From: Fragum whitleyi
Lineage: Eukaryota; Mollusca; Bivalvia; Cardiida; Cardiidae
Assembly (NCBI GenBank): GCA_948146395.1
Contig: OX411544.1
Span: forward strand, 88,192,132 to 88,256,131
Length of the DNA: 64,000 nucleotides
Direction of reading: 5' to 3'
Part shown: in pieces, positions 55,483 to 64,000 of the stretch
How positions within the stretch are numbered: position 1 is the first letter of the stretch
How the letters are laid out: each line of letters begins with the position of its first letter
The notes under the pieces: model-generated
What the model was told of the DNA's origin: nothing
The model's database searches: none
The model's input: the letters and a program-made list of their open reading frames with translations, nothing else
Made by a program: the position numbers and the translations under genes

Positions 55483-55974
55483 CAGTTAACAACATCGTGA
55501 AATTGAAAAGGTGGATGATTATGGAATGATTTAGGAATGAAATTGAATGAATGTGTGGAGCGACTTTTGAGTGAATTTAACGGGAGATAATCCAGTATTG
55601 CGAATTTTGTTCAGGATGAACAAAATTAGCAATATTGATTACCTCCCTTTAACAAAATATGCATACAAGTTCTATAGATAGCTCCATATTTCTTCAAGAA
55701 CCTATTTTACCCTAACAATTTCAATTAAATAAGTGAAATCCCGACTTTTATCCCTGCTATTTTTATTTTGAACGAAGTTGTTGTTATATGTTATTCAGTG
55801 AGTTTGGAGCGTTTTTGAATGGTTTGAGTGAGAGTCTGGAATGAATGAATGGAGCGCTGAGTGATCGATTTAGAATAGTTTTGATTGAGACGAATGTCAA
55901 TTTCACCTCGTTCTTAAGGTAGTCCGACACAATTATGATTGAGTCAAATGTCAATGTCACGATGTAACTAACTG
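55483..55974 (+). mobile_element. MITE-A with a duplicated right terminus
   Basis: Starts CAGTTAACAACATCG. The right end appears twice: GAATGTCAATTTCACCTCGTTCTTAAG at 55891-55917, then a second AATGTCAATGTCACGATGTA ACTAACTG ending at 55974 before TA. Confidence 0.88.
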
Positions 55975-55976
55975 TA

Positions 55977-56896
55977 CCCGGGTGGTGCATAAAGTGTCGA
56001 CCCCAGTCGGACTGCACAGTCTCATCTGTGTCGAATCTTTTCTTGCTTTTTCTGAATCATACAACCATCATCCCTTATAAGAATTTTTGAAATGCGACGT
56101 CAGGTTGAAATGTACTGGGACCAATCTCTTTTTCATATATTTTTCCCAAGTGGTCTTTTGTGTGTGACTTGTCATAATTAAAGAAAAGGTGGCCCTAATA
56201 ACAGTTAGTATATGCGTTACTTACATCCTTAACTGAGGATTTCAGTTTAAGTCTTTTAGAAGAACATTGCCTAACGATCGTTTATGCAGTTTTATTGAAA
56301 TATGACCCAGACTGTTTGAAAGGGAATATTTTTCAATATGTTATTTTTTATTTTTTAGTATGTTCCAAAAATGAAGGACTTAAATATATGTACATGTATA
56401 TTAGGTCGTTATAACTTTTAATAAGAAAATAGAAGACAATACTTCGAGTTTACATGCAAAATTTTATTTTGGAAGTTTTTGACCTTTGGATTTACAATGA
56501 GTCTATTTAGAATTTCTGAGAAATTTAAGGAACACGGATTATAGGGCTTTCTTAAATGTCCATTTTTGAGGTTGAATAGTTGAAAATTATCAGAAATTGA
56601 CATTTTCAAGAACTGTATGTAACTCTATGCCAATGTTAGATAAGCACGGGGCAATGCTTTTAGCCAAATAGGAAAGCTCTTAGACTTATAATTTTAGAGT
56701 AATAGAATTCTATTTATATCTACTCCGTTGTCATATTTTCATGGATTCAAATTTCTTGAATTATTCTAAATTATTCTAAACCAGCATCGTCCTGGGATTG
56801 TTCCATTAAAGTTTCATTGTATATTTTCTCACCGACGGACGAACATCCGATCGGGCGGAGATAAACCATCGACCACAATAGAATGTAGCTCTCTTA
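55977..56896. other. No gene; family E trace
   Basis: CAGTCGGACTGCACAGTCTC at 56007-56026 belongs to the family E group. The remaining 850 bp show no exon; the ORF at 56418-56609 is unsupported. Confidence 0.45.
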
Positions 56897-57339
56897 CAGT
56901 TATTTACATCGTAAAAATTGACATTCGACTCAATCGAAACCATTTTAAATCGCTCACTCAGCGCTCCATTCATTCATAAAAAACACTCACTCAAATAACT
57001 TCAAAACGCTCAAAAATTACTAAAAATATACAATCAACAGCTACATTCAAAATAAATATAAATAGAAAATCGTTATTTCATTGACAGAATTAAGATTGTC
57101 ACCGTCTGATATGCTCTTAGGAAAAATAAGAGTTTTTTTCTATAGAACTTTTATACTTATTTTATTAAAGGGAAGTAATATATATCACTAATTTTGTTCA
57201 TCCTGAAGAAAATTAGCTATATCGGATAACCTTCCTTTAACTTTACTCAAAACTATCTTATCTTATCAAACTCATTCAATTCCATTCAAAAATCATTCCA
57301 AAATAAATCAACTTGTCAATTTCAAGATGTTGTTAACTG
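56897..57339 (-). mobile_element. MITE-A, near-complete
   Basis: Starts CAGTTATTTACATCG after TA and ends GTTGTTAACTG before TA. The hairpin is slightly mismatched. Confidence 0.9.
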
Positions 57340-57367
57340 TATGATCCTTATTGTGGAACATGTGTTC

Positions 57368-57643
57368 CGGCCGCCGTCATAGCGCAGTTGGTATTGCGTC
57401 GGACTGTCAATCAAGAGGTCCCGGGTTCGATCCCCGACGGCGGTACCCATTCATTTCGGCTATAAGTCTCTCACCAATAGATTGATAATCATTGACCTAT
57501 GTGAGAAAGCAGCTAGAGGCTAGGAAAGGAAGTGATGGTTGAACTGGTGAGAGAAATACCAGGAATCCATCGTTACACCAGCCGCCGCGATATAACTGAA
57601 AAATGTTGAAAGCGGCGTGAAAATAGATTCAACCAATCAATTT
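57368..57643 (+). mobile_element. tRNA-derived SINE with a molluscan V-SINE-like 3' end
   Basis: The head (57370-57445) resembles tRNA-Asp: GTC anticodon in CTGTCAA, A box TAGCGCAGTTGGTATTGCG, B box GGGTTCGATCCCC and a closing GCCGCCG/CGGCGGT stem with one G-U pair. The anticodon stem has two mismatches. The body ends GCGATATAACTGAAAAATGT TGAAAGCGGCG, which I know from RUDI-like V-SINEs of molluscs. The tail is AATAGATTCAACCAATCAATTT. GAACATGTGTTC at 57356 and GAACATATGTTC at 57644 look like a 12-bp target-site duplication. Confidence 0.85.
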
Positions 57644-57655
57644 GAACATATGTTC

Positions 57656-57738
57656 AATATCATTTTGAACGATTTTGAGCGAGTGATTTTGAATGGTTTT
57701 GATCGAGATAAGTTTCAATTTCACGATGTGATTAACTG
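57656..57738 (+). mobile_element. MITE right-end fragment
   Basis: CATTTTGAACGATTTTGAGC through TTTCAATTTCACGATGTGATTAACTG. It follows the SINE directly and has no left half. Confidence 0.75.
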
Positions 57739-57740
57739 TT

Positions 57741-58474
57741 CAAAACGCAAGGTGAAGATTCTGACCAGACCTCGCAGATGCACAGGTTGACCAGGGACTT
57801 TACTTTACATTTGAAATTATTGAATATCACGAACAAGCTCTGTTATAATTATCAATATTAATTTTATCATTGGTGTCGTGCAGAACGAAACGAGTTCAAT
57901 GTATGAGGGAATAGGATAAAACCAACCTGTTTCGTTTGAACTACTGAATTGGCTATCTAATTACAAATCCCAACTTAAACTTTGCAAGCAAGAGAAAAAA
58001 CAAAACTTAGCAAATATTTGCATACACCGCTTGTTCAAATATAGCTTACTGAAATGAAAAGTGAGATATGCCGATAGAACAAATCACTCACTGTACATTG
58101 ATTAGCGCCATAGTAAAATGGAATTCGGATTTATTTTTATTTATTTTTTTTCGATTTAGAAAATAGTTGACACATTTGTTTAGATTTGGAAGTGGTTTCA
58201 TTTAATGTTTTACTAATCTATGTACATGTTTCCACTTAAAAACATTTCATAAGGCTTTAAGATATCTATTTTAAAATACTTAAGATTTTGAAAACTAAAT
58301 TTTTCCTAAATAGACAAGAGGAAAAGTTTATATTTGTTTAAAGAATTGACATAACTTTTGTCGATTTTAAATTTTAAGCTACTTACTCAAATATTTATCT
58401 CCTTTTAATACCATCATCTTAATCATTTAAAATGTTTTTAAATTGATGATTTAATAAGATTACATATGTCACCC
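57741..58474. other. No gene; family E trace at the start
   Basis: TTCTGACCAGACCTCGCAGA TGCACAGGTTGACCAGG at 57759-57795 is a worn family E hairpin. The rest is AT-rich. Confidence 0.5.
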
Positions 58475-58970
58475 ACCATGCGAAAAGGACCATCTGTTAA
58501 CTCTGAAAATCATATATTTGAAAAAGATATTAGATCCAGCGGATGTCAACCAGAGATCGTATATCGAAAATATTTACATGTATACAGGAAGGTAAAATGA
58601 TCATTCTAGATTCATAAAATCTTATTAATTACCCGTCACACGAAATGGGGCCATTTGGCTAATGCGTAAATTATCTACTCTGGTCTGACTGCGCGAATTG
58701 CGCAGACTGACCAGGGTCGAATCTTTCGCAACTTTCTAATTTTCTGTATCTAGAATGACCAATTTACATTCCTGTGAAATAAATTATGAAATGTGACCCC
58801 CGATTGACCTGCACTAGAACCAATTACTTTTTCAAACATCTATCTTACGGAGTTTCCAGATGACCCCTTTTCACGTGACGGGTCACATTTTTGCGAAAAG
58901 TGTCGACCCAGGTCAACCTGCCCAGATCGTGCAGTCTAACAAGGTTTGACACTCTTAAGCACTACCCTCG
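58475..58970. repeat. Families J and E, composite
   Basis: TCACCCACCATGCGAAAAGGACC, ACCCGTCACACGAAATGGGGCC and the inverted CACGTGACGGGTCACA bound pieces. The hairpin CTGGTCTGACTGCGCGAATTG CGCAGACTGACCAGGG lies at 58680-58716. A second E hairpin relic is at 58905-58955. It matches 365-619 in part. Confidence 0.65.
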
Positions 58971-59021
58971 TGGTTCTTTGACTGATGTGTCGCCTTTATT
59001 AAAAACTCGATCAATTAGGTA

Positions 59022-59459
59022 CAGTTAATAACATCGGGAAATTGACAAGATGAATGATTTTGGAATGATGACGAAATGAAATTGAATGAGTGATAGGAGC
59101 GAGTTTTGGTGGAATTTTACGGAAGGTGATGCAATTTCGCTAATTTTGTTCAGGATTAACAAAAAAAGCGAAATGTGTTACCTCCCTTTAATAGAATATA
59201 GATTATAGTTCTATAAATAGCTTCATATTTCTTTAAGAACCAATCAGACGCTTGAATTTTCAATTATGTTAGTGAAATAGCTATTTGGTTCTTACTATAT
59301 TCCTTTAGAAGGTTGTTGTTAATCTTATTTTTTTTTGGTAAATTTGATTGTTTTTGAATGGCTTGAGTAAATGTTTAGAATGAATGAATGGAGCGCCGAG
59401 TGAACGATTTAGAATGGTAATGATTGAGGTGATTGTCAATTTTACGATGTTACTAACTG
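59022..59459 (+). mobile_element. MITE-A, near-complete
   Basis: Starts CAGTTAATAACATCGGG after TA and ends GTTACTAACTG before TA. The hairpin tip has an A-rich change (GGATTAACAAAAAAAGCG). Confidence 0.9.
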
Positions 59460-59647
59460 TATTACCAGTAGAAGTCACTTTAATCCCTTCTCTTAATGTA
59501 GAGGACAAAGTCTTGCTTTACACAAAGCTATGGATACCAGTAACGATCAAGACCAGCCTGCACATATGTGCAGCTTGATCTATGCAAAACATGTCTGCTT
59601 CTTACTTAGTTTTGTAGGAAAACTTGAACAAGCTGGTAGAAAGGTAA
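59460..59647. repeat. Tandem duplicated flank, unit 1 (holds the empty site)
   Basis: CTTAATGTAGAGGACAAAGTC through GGATACCAGTAACGATCAAG and the E hairpin GACCAGCCTGCACATATGTGC. Unit 2 is 60112-60160 plus 60578-60697. At GGATACC (59533) unit 1 has no MITE, whereas unit 2 has one. Confidence 0.85.
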
Positions 59648-60077
59648 AAACAAAATCAACAATGATTTTGGAATGAAATTGAAGGAGTAAAATGAGTGAG
59701 TTGATGTGATTTTGATGTTGATGTAATGTTGAATGAAATAAAATGGAGGTAATTCAATATCGCTAATTTTTATTCATTATTCCCCCCCTTCCCCCTCCCT
59801 CTCCTTTGAAAATATGCACACAAGTGCTATAAATGTCTTCCTGTTTCTTCAAGAACCAATCAGACGCTTATAATTTCAATTAAGTACGTAAATTCGGATT
59901 TTATCAATATATATTTATTTTGAATGTAGTTGCTTTTTTTTTTTATCTTTTCTAGAGATTTTTGAGCGTTTTTGAATGGGATGAATGGGTGTCTGGACTG
60001 AATGAATGGAGCGCTGAATTAGCATTTTGTAATAGTTTTGATTGGGTTGAATGTCACTTTCACGTTGATACTAATTG
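59648..60077 (+). mobile_element. MITE-A subtype with a pyrimidine tract
   Basis: The left terminus is reduced to AAACAAAATCAACAATGATT. The right half of the hairpin is replaced by CCCCCCTTCCCCCTCCCTCTCC. It ends GATACTAATTG before TA. Same subtype as 60698-61125. Confidence 0.82.
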
Positions 60078-60160
60078 TAGTTCTTATTGTTAGTTACTTG
60101 TGAAATTAACATTCTCTTAATGTAGAGGACAAAGTCTTGCTTCACACAAAGCTTTGGATA
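60078..60160. repeat. Tandem duplicated flank, unit 2 (first part)
   Basis: GTTAGTTACTTGTGAAATTAACATTC at 60089-60114 is a worn MITE end. Then CTTAATGTAGAGGACAAAGTC to GGATA repeats unit 1 up to the MITE insertion point. Confidence 0.8.
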
Positions 60161-60577
60161 CAGTTAACAACATCGTAAAATCGACAAGGTGATTTTGGAA
60201 TTATTTAGGAATGGAGTGTGTGGAACGAGTTTTGAGTGAATTTAACGGAAGGTAATCCTATATCGCAAATTTTGTTCAGGATGAACAAAATTAGCGGTAT
60301 TGATTACCTCCCTTTAATAAAATATGCATACAAGTTCTATACATAGCTTCCTAATTCGTCAAGAACATATGAGATGCTTACAATTTGAACTGTGTCAGCG
60401 ATTTTTTTCTATCAAATTTTATTTTGAATGACGTTGTTGATTCTATATTCTTTCTATGGGTTTGGGCGTTTTTGAATGGTTTGGGTGAGAGTGTGGAATG
60501 AGTGAATGGAGCGCTGAGTGAGCGATTTAGAATGCTTTTGATTGAGGTGAATGTCAATTTCACGATGTAATTAACTG
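60161..60577 (+). mobile_element. MITE-A inserted in duplicated flank
   Basis: TA at 60159-60160 and 60578-60579. It starts CAGTTAACAACATCG and ends GTAATTAACTG. The hairpin is near perfect. The paralogous empty site is at 59533-59540. Confidence 0.93.
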
Positions 60578-60697
60578 TATCAGTAACGATTCAGTAACGA
60601 TCAAGATCAGCTTGCACACATGTGCTGCCTCATCGAAGCATAAAATGTCTGCTGTTTACTTATTTTTGAAGGAAAGCTTGAGCCGGTAGAAAGATAA
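60578..60697. repeat. Tandem duplicated flank, unit 2 (second part)
   Basis: TATCAGTAACGATTCAGTAACGATCAAG resumes unit 1 with a small extra CAGTAACGAT. The E hairpin GATCAGCTTGCACACATGTGC follows. Confidence 0.85.
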
Positions 60698-61125
60698 AAC
60701 AACAACAACAACAACAACAATGATTTTGGAATGAAATTGAATGAATGAAATGAGTGAGTTGATTGGATGTTGATGTTGAAGAGATTTTGAATGAAATTCA
60801 GTCGAGGTAATCCTATATCGCAATTTATTCACTACCCCCCCCCCCCCCCCCCCCCATTTTAAAATATGCATACAAGTTCTATAAAAGTCTCCCTATTTCT
60901 TCAAGAACCAATCAGACGCTTATAATTTCAATTATGTTACTAAAACGGAATTTATTCAAACTATGTTTATTTTTTATGTAGTTGTTGTTTTTATCTTTTG
61001 TAGTGATTTTGGAGCGTTTTTGAATGGTTTGCGTGAGTTTTTGGACTGAATAATTGGAGCGCTGATTAAGCGATTTAGAATGATTTTGATTGAGATGAAT
61101 ATCACTTTCACGATGTTACAAACTG
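60698..61125 (+). mobile_element. MITE-A subtype with (AAC)n start and C21
   Basis: The left end is an (AAC)n run (60698-60720) followed by AATGATTTTGGAATGAAATTG. The hairpin's right arm is replaced by about 21 C at 60835-60855. It ends GATGTTACAAACTG before TA. Confidence 0.83.
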
Positions 61126-61836
61126 TAGTTCTTAATACAGAAGATATCGGAAAGTTAGAAGAAGCAGTATAAAACTGCTAACCAAAATATGAGGTGAACG
61201 AAAGAAAAAAAATAAAAAAAATAAAAAGTAAAAGAAAAACAAACCAAAGGTATTGCTGTATTGATCAAAATTCGCGCCTTCTGATTGCCTAAAACGTTTG
61301 TTTTCATACCTTGATGAAAACAAGTTTGACTACACAGCTTTTTGTACTCTTGCAAACAAACGAAATCCGATTCATGTAAGTGAAAAACGGGAAAGTTTGG
61401 TGATGTACGTTTTTTTTTTTTTTTTTTTTTAAATTCATGTAGGTATAAAAAACCTAAAGACATGATTATGATTGTTTGAAAGTAATTTGCCTTCAAGTGA
61501 AAGAAAGCTACATATTCAAACTTGTTTTCATTGGACCACTAGAATATAGATGTTTTCATCCAATTACATGAATAATAACCTTGATCTTGATGAAAAGAAC
61601 TAAAATATATTAAGTAGAAAATGAATATACGTAATACAAAATACTAACCTCCTTATTCCAGTTTTGTTCGATTATATTCCTTTTTCTATCTGTGTTACAT
61701 ATCTCCTACGTTTGACCTTAGTATTTCTTAAGTGACTGTCAAAAGATAAGATTATAAAACATTCATATTTTTCTTTACAAGGCTGCTTTAAAGACCGGAA
61801 AATAAGGAAACGAAATAGAAACAGGAAATCAGATAT
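61126..61836. other. No confirmed gene; poly-T tract
   Basis: A run of 22 T lies at 61410-61431. A - strand stretch ending AACTGGAATAAGGAG before GTTAGT (about 61650-61711) stays open and is in phase with exon 49208-49269, but lacks a good acceptor. Confidence 0.4.
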
Positions 61837-61995
61837 AAACATCGAGAAATTGTGATTCACCTTGATCAATTCTAGACAACTTGCACAAGGGCTCCATTTA
61901 ATGCATTAGAAGAACTCTCTTAAATGTTACAAAACGCTCAGAAATCGGTCAAAAACGTTCGAAATCGTTCAAACGATCAATGTTTATTTCATACC
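61837..61995 (-). mobile_element. MITE-B left-part fragment
   Basis: TAAACATCGAGAAATTGTGATTC, then AAACGCTCAGAAATCGGTCA and CGAAATCGTTCAAACGATCAATG. It stops before the hairpin. Confidence 0.7.
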
Positions 61996-62009
61996 TATCA
62001 GTATTTCTA

Positions 62010-62076
62010 CGTGCACGTGCAAAGCAGGTAATTATTTGCAAACAGTTTGCACTGCTTTGACATCCTGAACGCAGGG
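62010..62076. repeat. Family F fragment
   Basis: TACGTGCACGTGCAAAGCAGG through TTGACATCCTGAACGCAGGG. This is the right arm of the element seen whole at 20368-20498. Confidence 0.65.
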
Positions 62077-62295
62077 CTTGTTAAGCACACAATCTATGTG
62101 AATATTTTATGGTTGTGAACAAAGACATTTGATCATAGTTATATATTGAGCGCATCGTGATAACTCTGTTCAGACCGTGCGAACATTGGACGTTGTTGTA
62201 AATTGCTACTCATAGGTTCGTATGAATATTCAAATATTGAATTTTTACTCGTTATTTCCTTCTTGATATTTTTCAAATTCGGTAGGGTTTTCTTG

Positions 62296-62563
62296 ACAAA
62301 TATATGAGCCTGTGCATGACATTTCCAACAATTTGACATGTGCTTGAGGAGCAAACATTGAGCAGTGTAGACAGCCACATACTATAAATGTAACGTTACC
62401 TGATGGTGTACAAGTGTTTTGAGACCTTTTCTATCTGCTTAACATGTAGTGAAGACTCTGGTCAGACTGTGCAGATGCACAGGCTGGTCAGAGTCTTTGC
62501 TATGTACATATATATGAAATTGTTGGAAATCTCACTCACAGGCTCATATATTTTTATAAGTAA
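62296..62563. mobile_element. Family E foldback, complete
   Basis: AAATATATGAGCCTGTGCAT GACATTTCCAACAATTT faces AAATTGTTGGAAATCTCACT CACAGGCTCATATATTT. The off-centre hairpin GACTCTGGTCAGACTGTGC / GCACAGGCTGGTCAGAGTC is at 62454-62492. This full copy explains the many E fragments. ORFs on both strands here are repeat-borne. Confidence 0.82.
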
Positions 62564-62712
62564 CAAATGTATTTTTATCTTCACATCAAAAAGATATATG
62601 TAATCGTTATATTTGCATTTTGTGAAAAGACAAACAAAGAAATGACATAACTTTGAATTTACGCCATCGATAATGTCATAGATAGGCTTGAAATTATTTG
62701 CCAAAATACTTA

Positions 62713-63121
62713 CAGTTAAGAATATTATAAAATAGACACTCACTTCTGATTCAGTGCTTCATTCGTTTTTTTTTTTTTTTCATTCATTCAAATACCCAAA
62801 CCATTTAAATCACTATCAATTATCAGCAACTTCATTAAAAGCACACAGCGAGATCAATAATTTATCTCACTTGCTTGAATTCGAAAGCGTCTATTAGGTT
62901 CGTAGAAACACAAAAATCTGCTAATAGCACTTGCATCCATTTTTTTTATTAAAGGGAGGTAATAATGGCGCCAATTTCATTCATCGTGAACGCAACTAGC
63001 GTTTTTTTTCCCGTTATTTACCCTTAATTCAATTCAAAATTCACTCATCGAAATAACTTGATTTCATCCGAAATTCATTTCGAATTCATTAATTTTGTAT
63101 ATTTCACTATGTTCTTTACTG
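62713..63121 (-). mobile_element. MITE, old, near-complete
   Basis: Starts CAGTTAAGAATATTATAAA after TA and ends ATGTTCTTTACTG before TA. A 14-bp T run interrupts the ATTCATTC block. The hairpin is poor; the core type is intermediate. Confidence 0.82.
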
Positions 63122-63139
63122 TATCCGTCGACCGTATTA

Positions 63140-63250
63140 GAGGTAAACGTTTCAAACCGTTTACATTTGTGATTTCACGCAAATACGGACCATCTGGGAT
63201 GTCTGCAAAATAGATATTTGAAAAACAGATTCGATATAGCAGATGTCTAC
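63140..63250. repeat. Family J fragment
   Basis: GATTTCACGCAAATACGGACCATCTGGGATG and GATTCGATATAGCAGATGTC resemble 58475-58560. Confidence 0.5.
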
Positions 63251-63337
63251 AAGGCATCGCAGTTGAAAAAATTATTATATTACAGTAGACATGATCGTAA
63301 AAATAAGAAGATGCATAATTTTAGAATAATTAAAAAC

Positions 63338-63339
<2 letters not shown>

Positions 63340-63369
<30 letters not shown>

Positions 63370-63371
63370 CC
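63340..63371. repeat. (ACC)n(AAC)n microsatellite
   Basis: Four ACC units followed by about six AAC units. Confidence 0.9.
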
Positions 63372-63396
63372 AAAAAACCCGAATGTGTAAATTTAA

Positions 63397-63595
63397 TTTA
63401 AGGGTAATAATAATACATGTATATCGATAATTTCATCCAAATTGGACGAAATTATCGATATTGTATTACCTCCCTGCAAAAAAAGCCTACGCACATTTCT
63501 TTTTTTTTTCAGAAGAAAAAATCCAGCCAATTGAATCGTTGTGTTTTCATCAATGTCAATAAAAAAAGAATCTTGAACGATTTCGAAATGCCTGT
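63397..63595 (+). mobile_element. MITE-B middle fragment
   Basis: GGGTAATAATAATAC, a hairpin ATATCGATAATTTCATCCAA ATTGGACGAAATTATCGATA, TTACCTCCC, then CCAGCCAATTGAATCGTTG and TTGAACGATTTCGAAATG of the B interior. Confidence 0.7.
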
Positions 63596-63704
63596 CAGAC
63601 AAATAGTTAATATGCGGATCAAATTTGCCCTTGATGATTCATCTGGTGAACGAAATTTTCGTTCACGTGTGTTACTATGCATGGAGGACCCTGTAGGATC
63701 TTAA
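63513..63704 (+). CDS. Possible MITE-derived terminal exon
   Basis: After TTTCTTTTTTTTTTCAG, a near-ideal acceptor, 63 codons stay open to TAA at 63702-63704. AATAAA follows at 63714-63719. The peptide starts KKKSSQLNRCVFINVNKKR and its C-terminal half is IKFALDDSSGERNFRSRVLL then CMEDPVGS. The first 80 bp overlap MITE-B sequence, so this may be chance or an exonised MITE. No family recognised. Confidence 0.25.
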   Translation, partial: KKKSSQLNRCVFINVNKKRILNDFEMPVRQIVNMRIKFALDDSSGERNFRSRVLLCMEDPVGS

Positions 63705-63857
63705 TAGATTCGAAATAAAGTAGTGCCCCTTTAGATTCTATTTAGTATATCTCAAGACTTCTCTCCGCAAAATCACTGTTTATTTCGTTAATGACGTGAT
63801 ACTAGAATTCTTCATCAAGTGAAGATAATGAAAATTACCCTTTAAAAACACAAAATG

Positions 63858-63993
63858 AGCTTGCAACAATTAACTGAGCGAATTGATGATCGGCTTAAGC
63901 TTGTCAAGAGATTAGAGCAAAAGCAAAGTTTGTGTCTGTACACTGTATAGACAGATACTATGTTTTTGATCTAAGCCTTCGTTGTTGCAAGCT
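63858..63993. mobile_element. Foldback element, about 55-bp arms
   Basis: AGCTTGCAACAATTAACTGA faces TTCGTTGTTGCAAGCT. The inner arms share GATCGGCTTAAGCTTG-like and GATCTAAGCC-like sequence, and GTCTGTACACTGTATAGACAG is the tip. Confidence 0.75.
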
Positions 63994-64000
63994 GTTGTAA

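Noticed and set aside
57370..57445. tRNA-Asp (GTC) gene
   Set aside because: The anticodon stem has two mismatches, and the sequence runs into a SINE body flanked by a target duplication.
54000..60900. CRISPR-like array of regularly repeated palindromes
   Set aside because: The palindromes are centres of 430-bp MITEs in both orientations, with irregular spacing and no short-spacer architecture; the DNA is eukaryotic.
61650..61711. Upstream exon of the - strand gene (NIIEQNWNKE before GTTAGT)
   Set aside because: Phase fits, but there is no credible polypyrimidine tract and an in-frame stop lies directly upstream.

Overview
The window looks like AT-rich intergenic and intronic DNA from an invertebrate animal, most likely a bivalve mollusc or a close lophotrochozoan. 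Three things point that way: spliced genes with GT-AG introns, a tRNA-headed SINE whose 3' end resembles the V-SINE/RUDI type of molluscs, and a LINE 3' end with an (ATCT)n tail. Nothing bacterial is present. All calls come from reading by eye; no database was searched. Family letters (A, B, C and so on) are my own labels.

Genes are few. (1) On the + strand, three exons (9934-10189, 11138-11234, 11778-12108) encode the C-terminal half of a receptor tyrosine kinase of the RET/FGFR type. Phases and splice sites agree, and the upstream exons are not found here. (2) On the - strand, a 62-bp exon (49208-49269) and a terminal exon (39176-39914) join in phase across a 9.3-kb intron. They encode an unrecognised coiled-coil protein with a Cys/His cluster. 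(3) A possible small - strand terminal exon lies at 42605-42775, inside that intron. (4) A 5'-truncated LINE lies at 30195-32275 and keeps 366 codons of its ORF2 C-terminus. Nearly all the other short ORFs look like chance or lie in repeats.

The dominant content is one family of short non-autonomous DNA transposons (MITEs) about 430 bp long. They start CAGTTAACAACATCG, end in its inverted repeat, and are flanked by TA, as in Tc1/mariner elements. I count about 36 near-complete copies and some 20 fragments on both strands, about 18 kb or between a quarter and a third of the window. All share a central hairpin that begins GGGAGGTAAT and ends ATTACCTCCC. Two core types exist. Type A has a GTTCA..TGAAC hairpin tip and a TTCTTCAAGAACC segment. 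Type B has a GTCCA..TGGAC tip and a different interior. '+' means the orientation in which TTTAATAAAATATGCATACAAG-like sequence follows the hairpin.

Layout: 0-9 kb, MITEs and foldback elements; 9-13 kb, the kinase gene with MITEs in an intron and downstream; 13-30 kb, MITEs, a TTAA-flanked element and dispersed repeats; 30-34 kb, the LINE and a 160-bp satellite array; 34-39 kb, nested MITEs; 39-50 kb, the - strand gene with its large intron; 50-64 kb, the densest MITE cluster plus a SINE.

The most unusual pattern concerns three MITE copies (620-1055, 9087-9519, 14869-15305). Each sits exactly at the junction of a direct duplication of 140-350 bp of flanking DNA, as if it carried a giant target-site duplication. 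Together with the base-paired (covarying) hairpin tips, the in-window empty site, the MITE-born (GAAT)n microsatellites and copies that abut each other end to end, this describes a young, structurally active MITE system.
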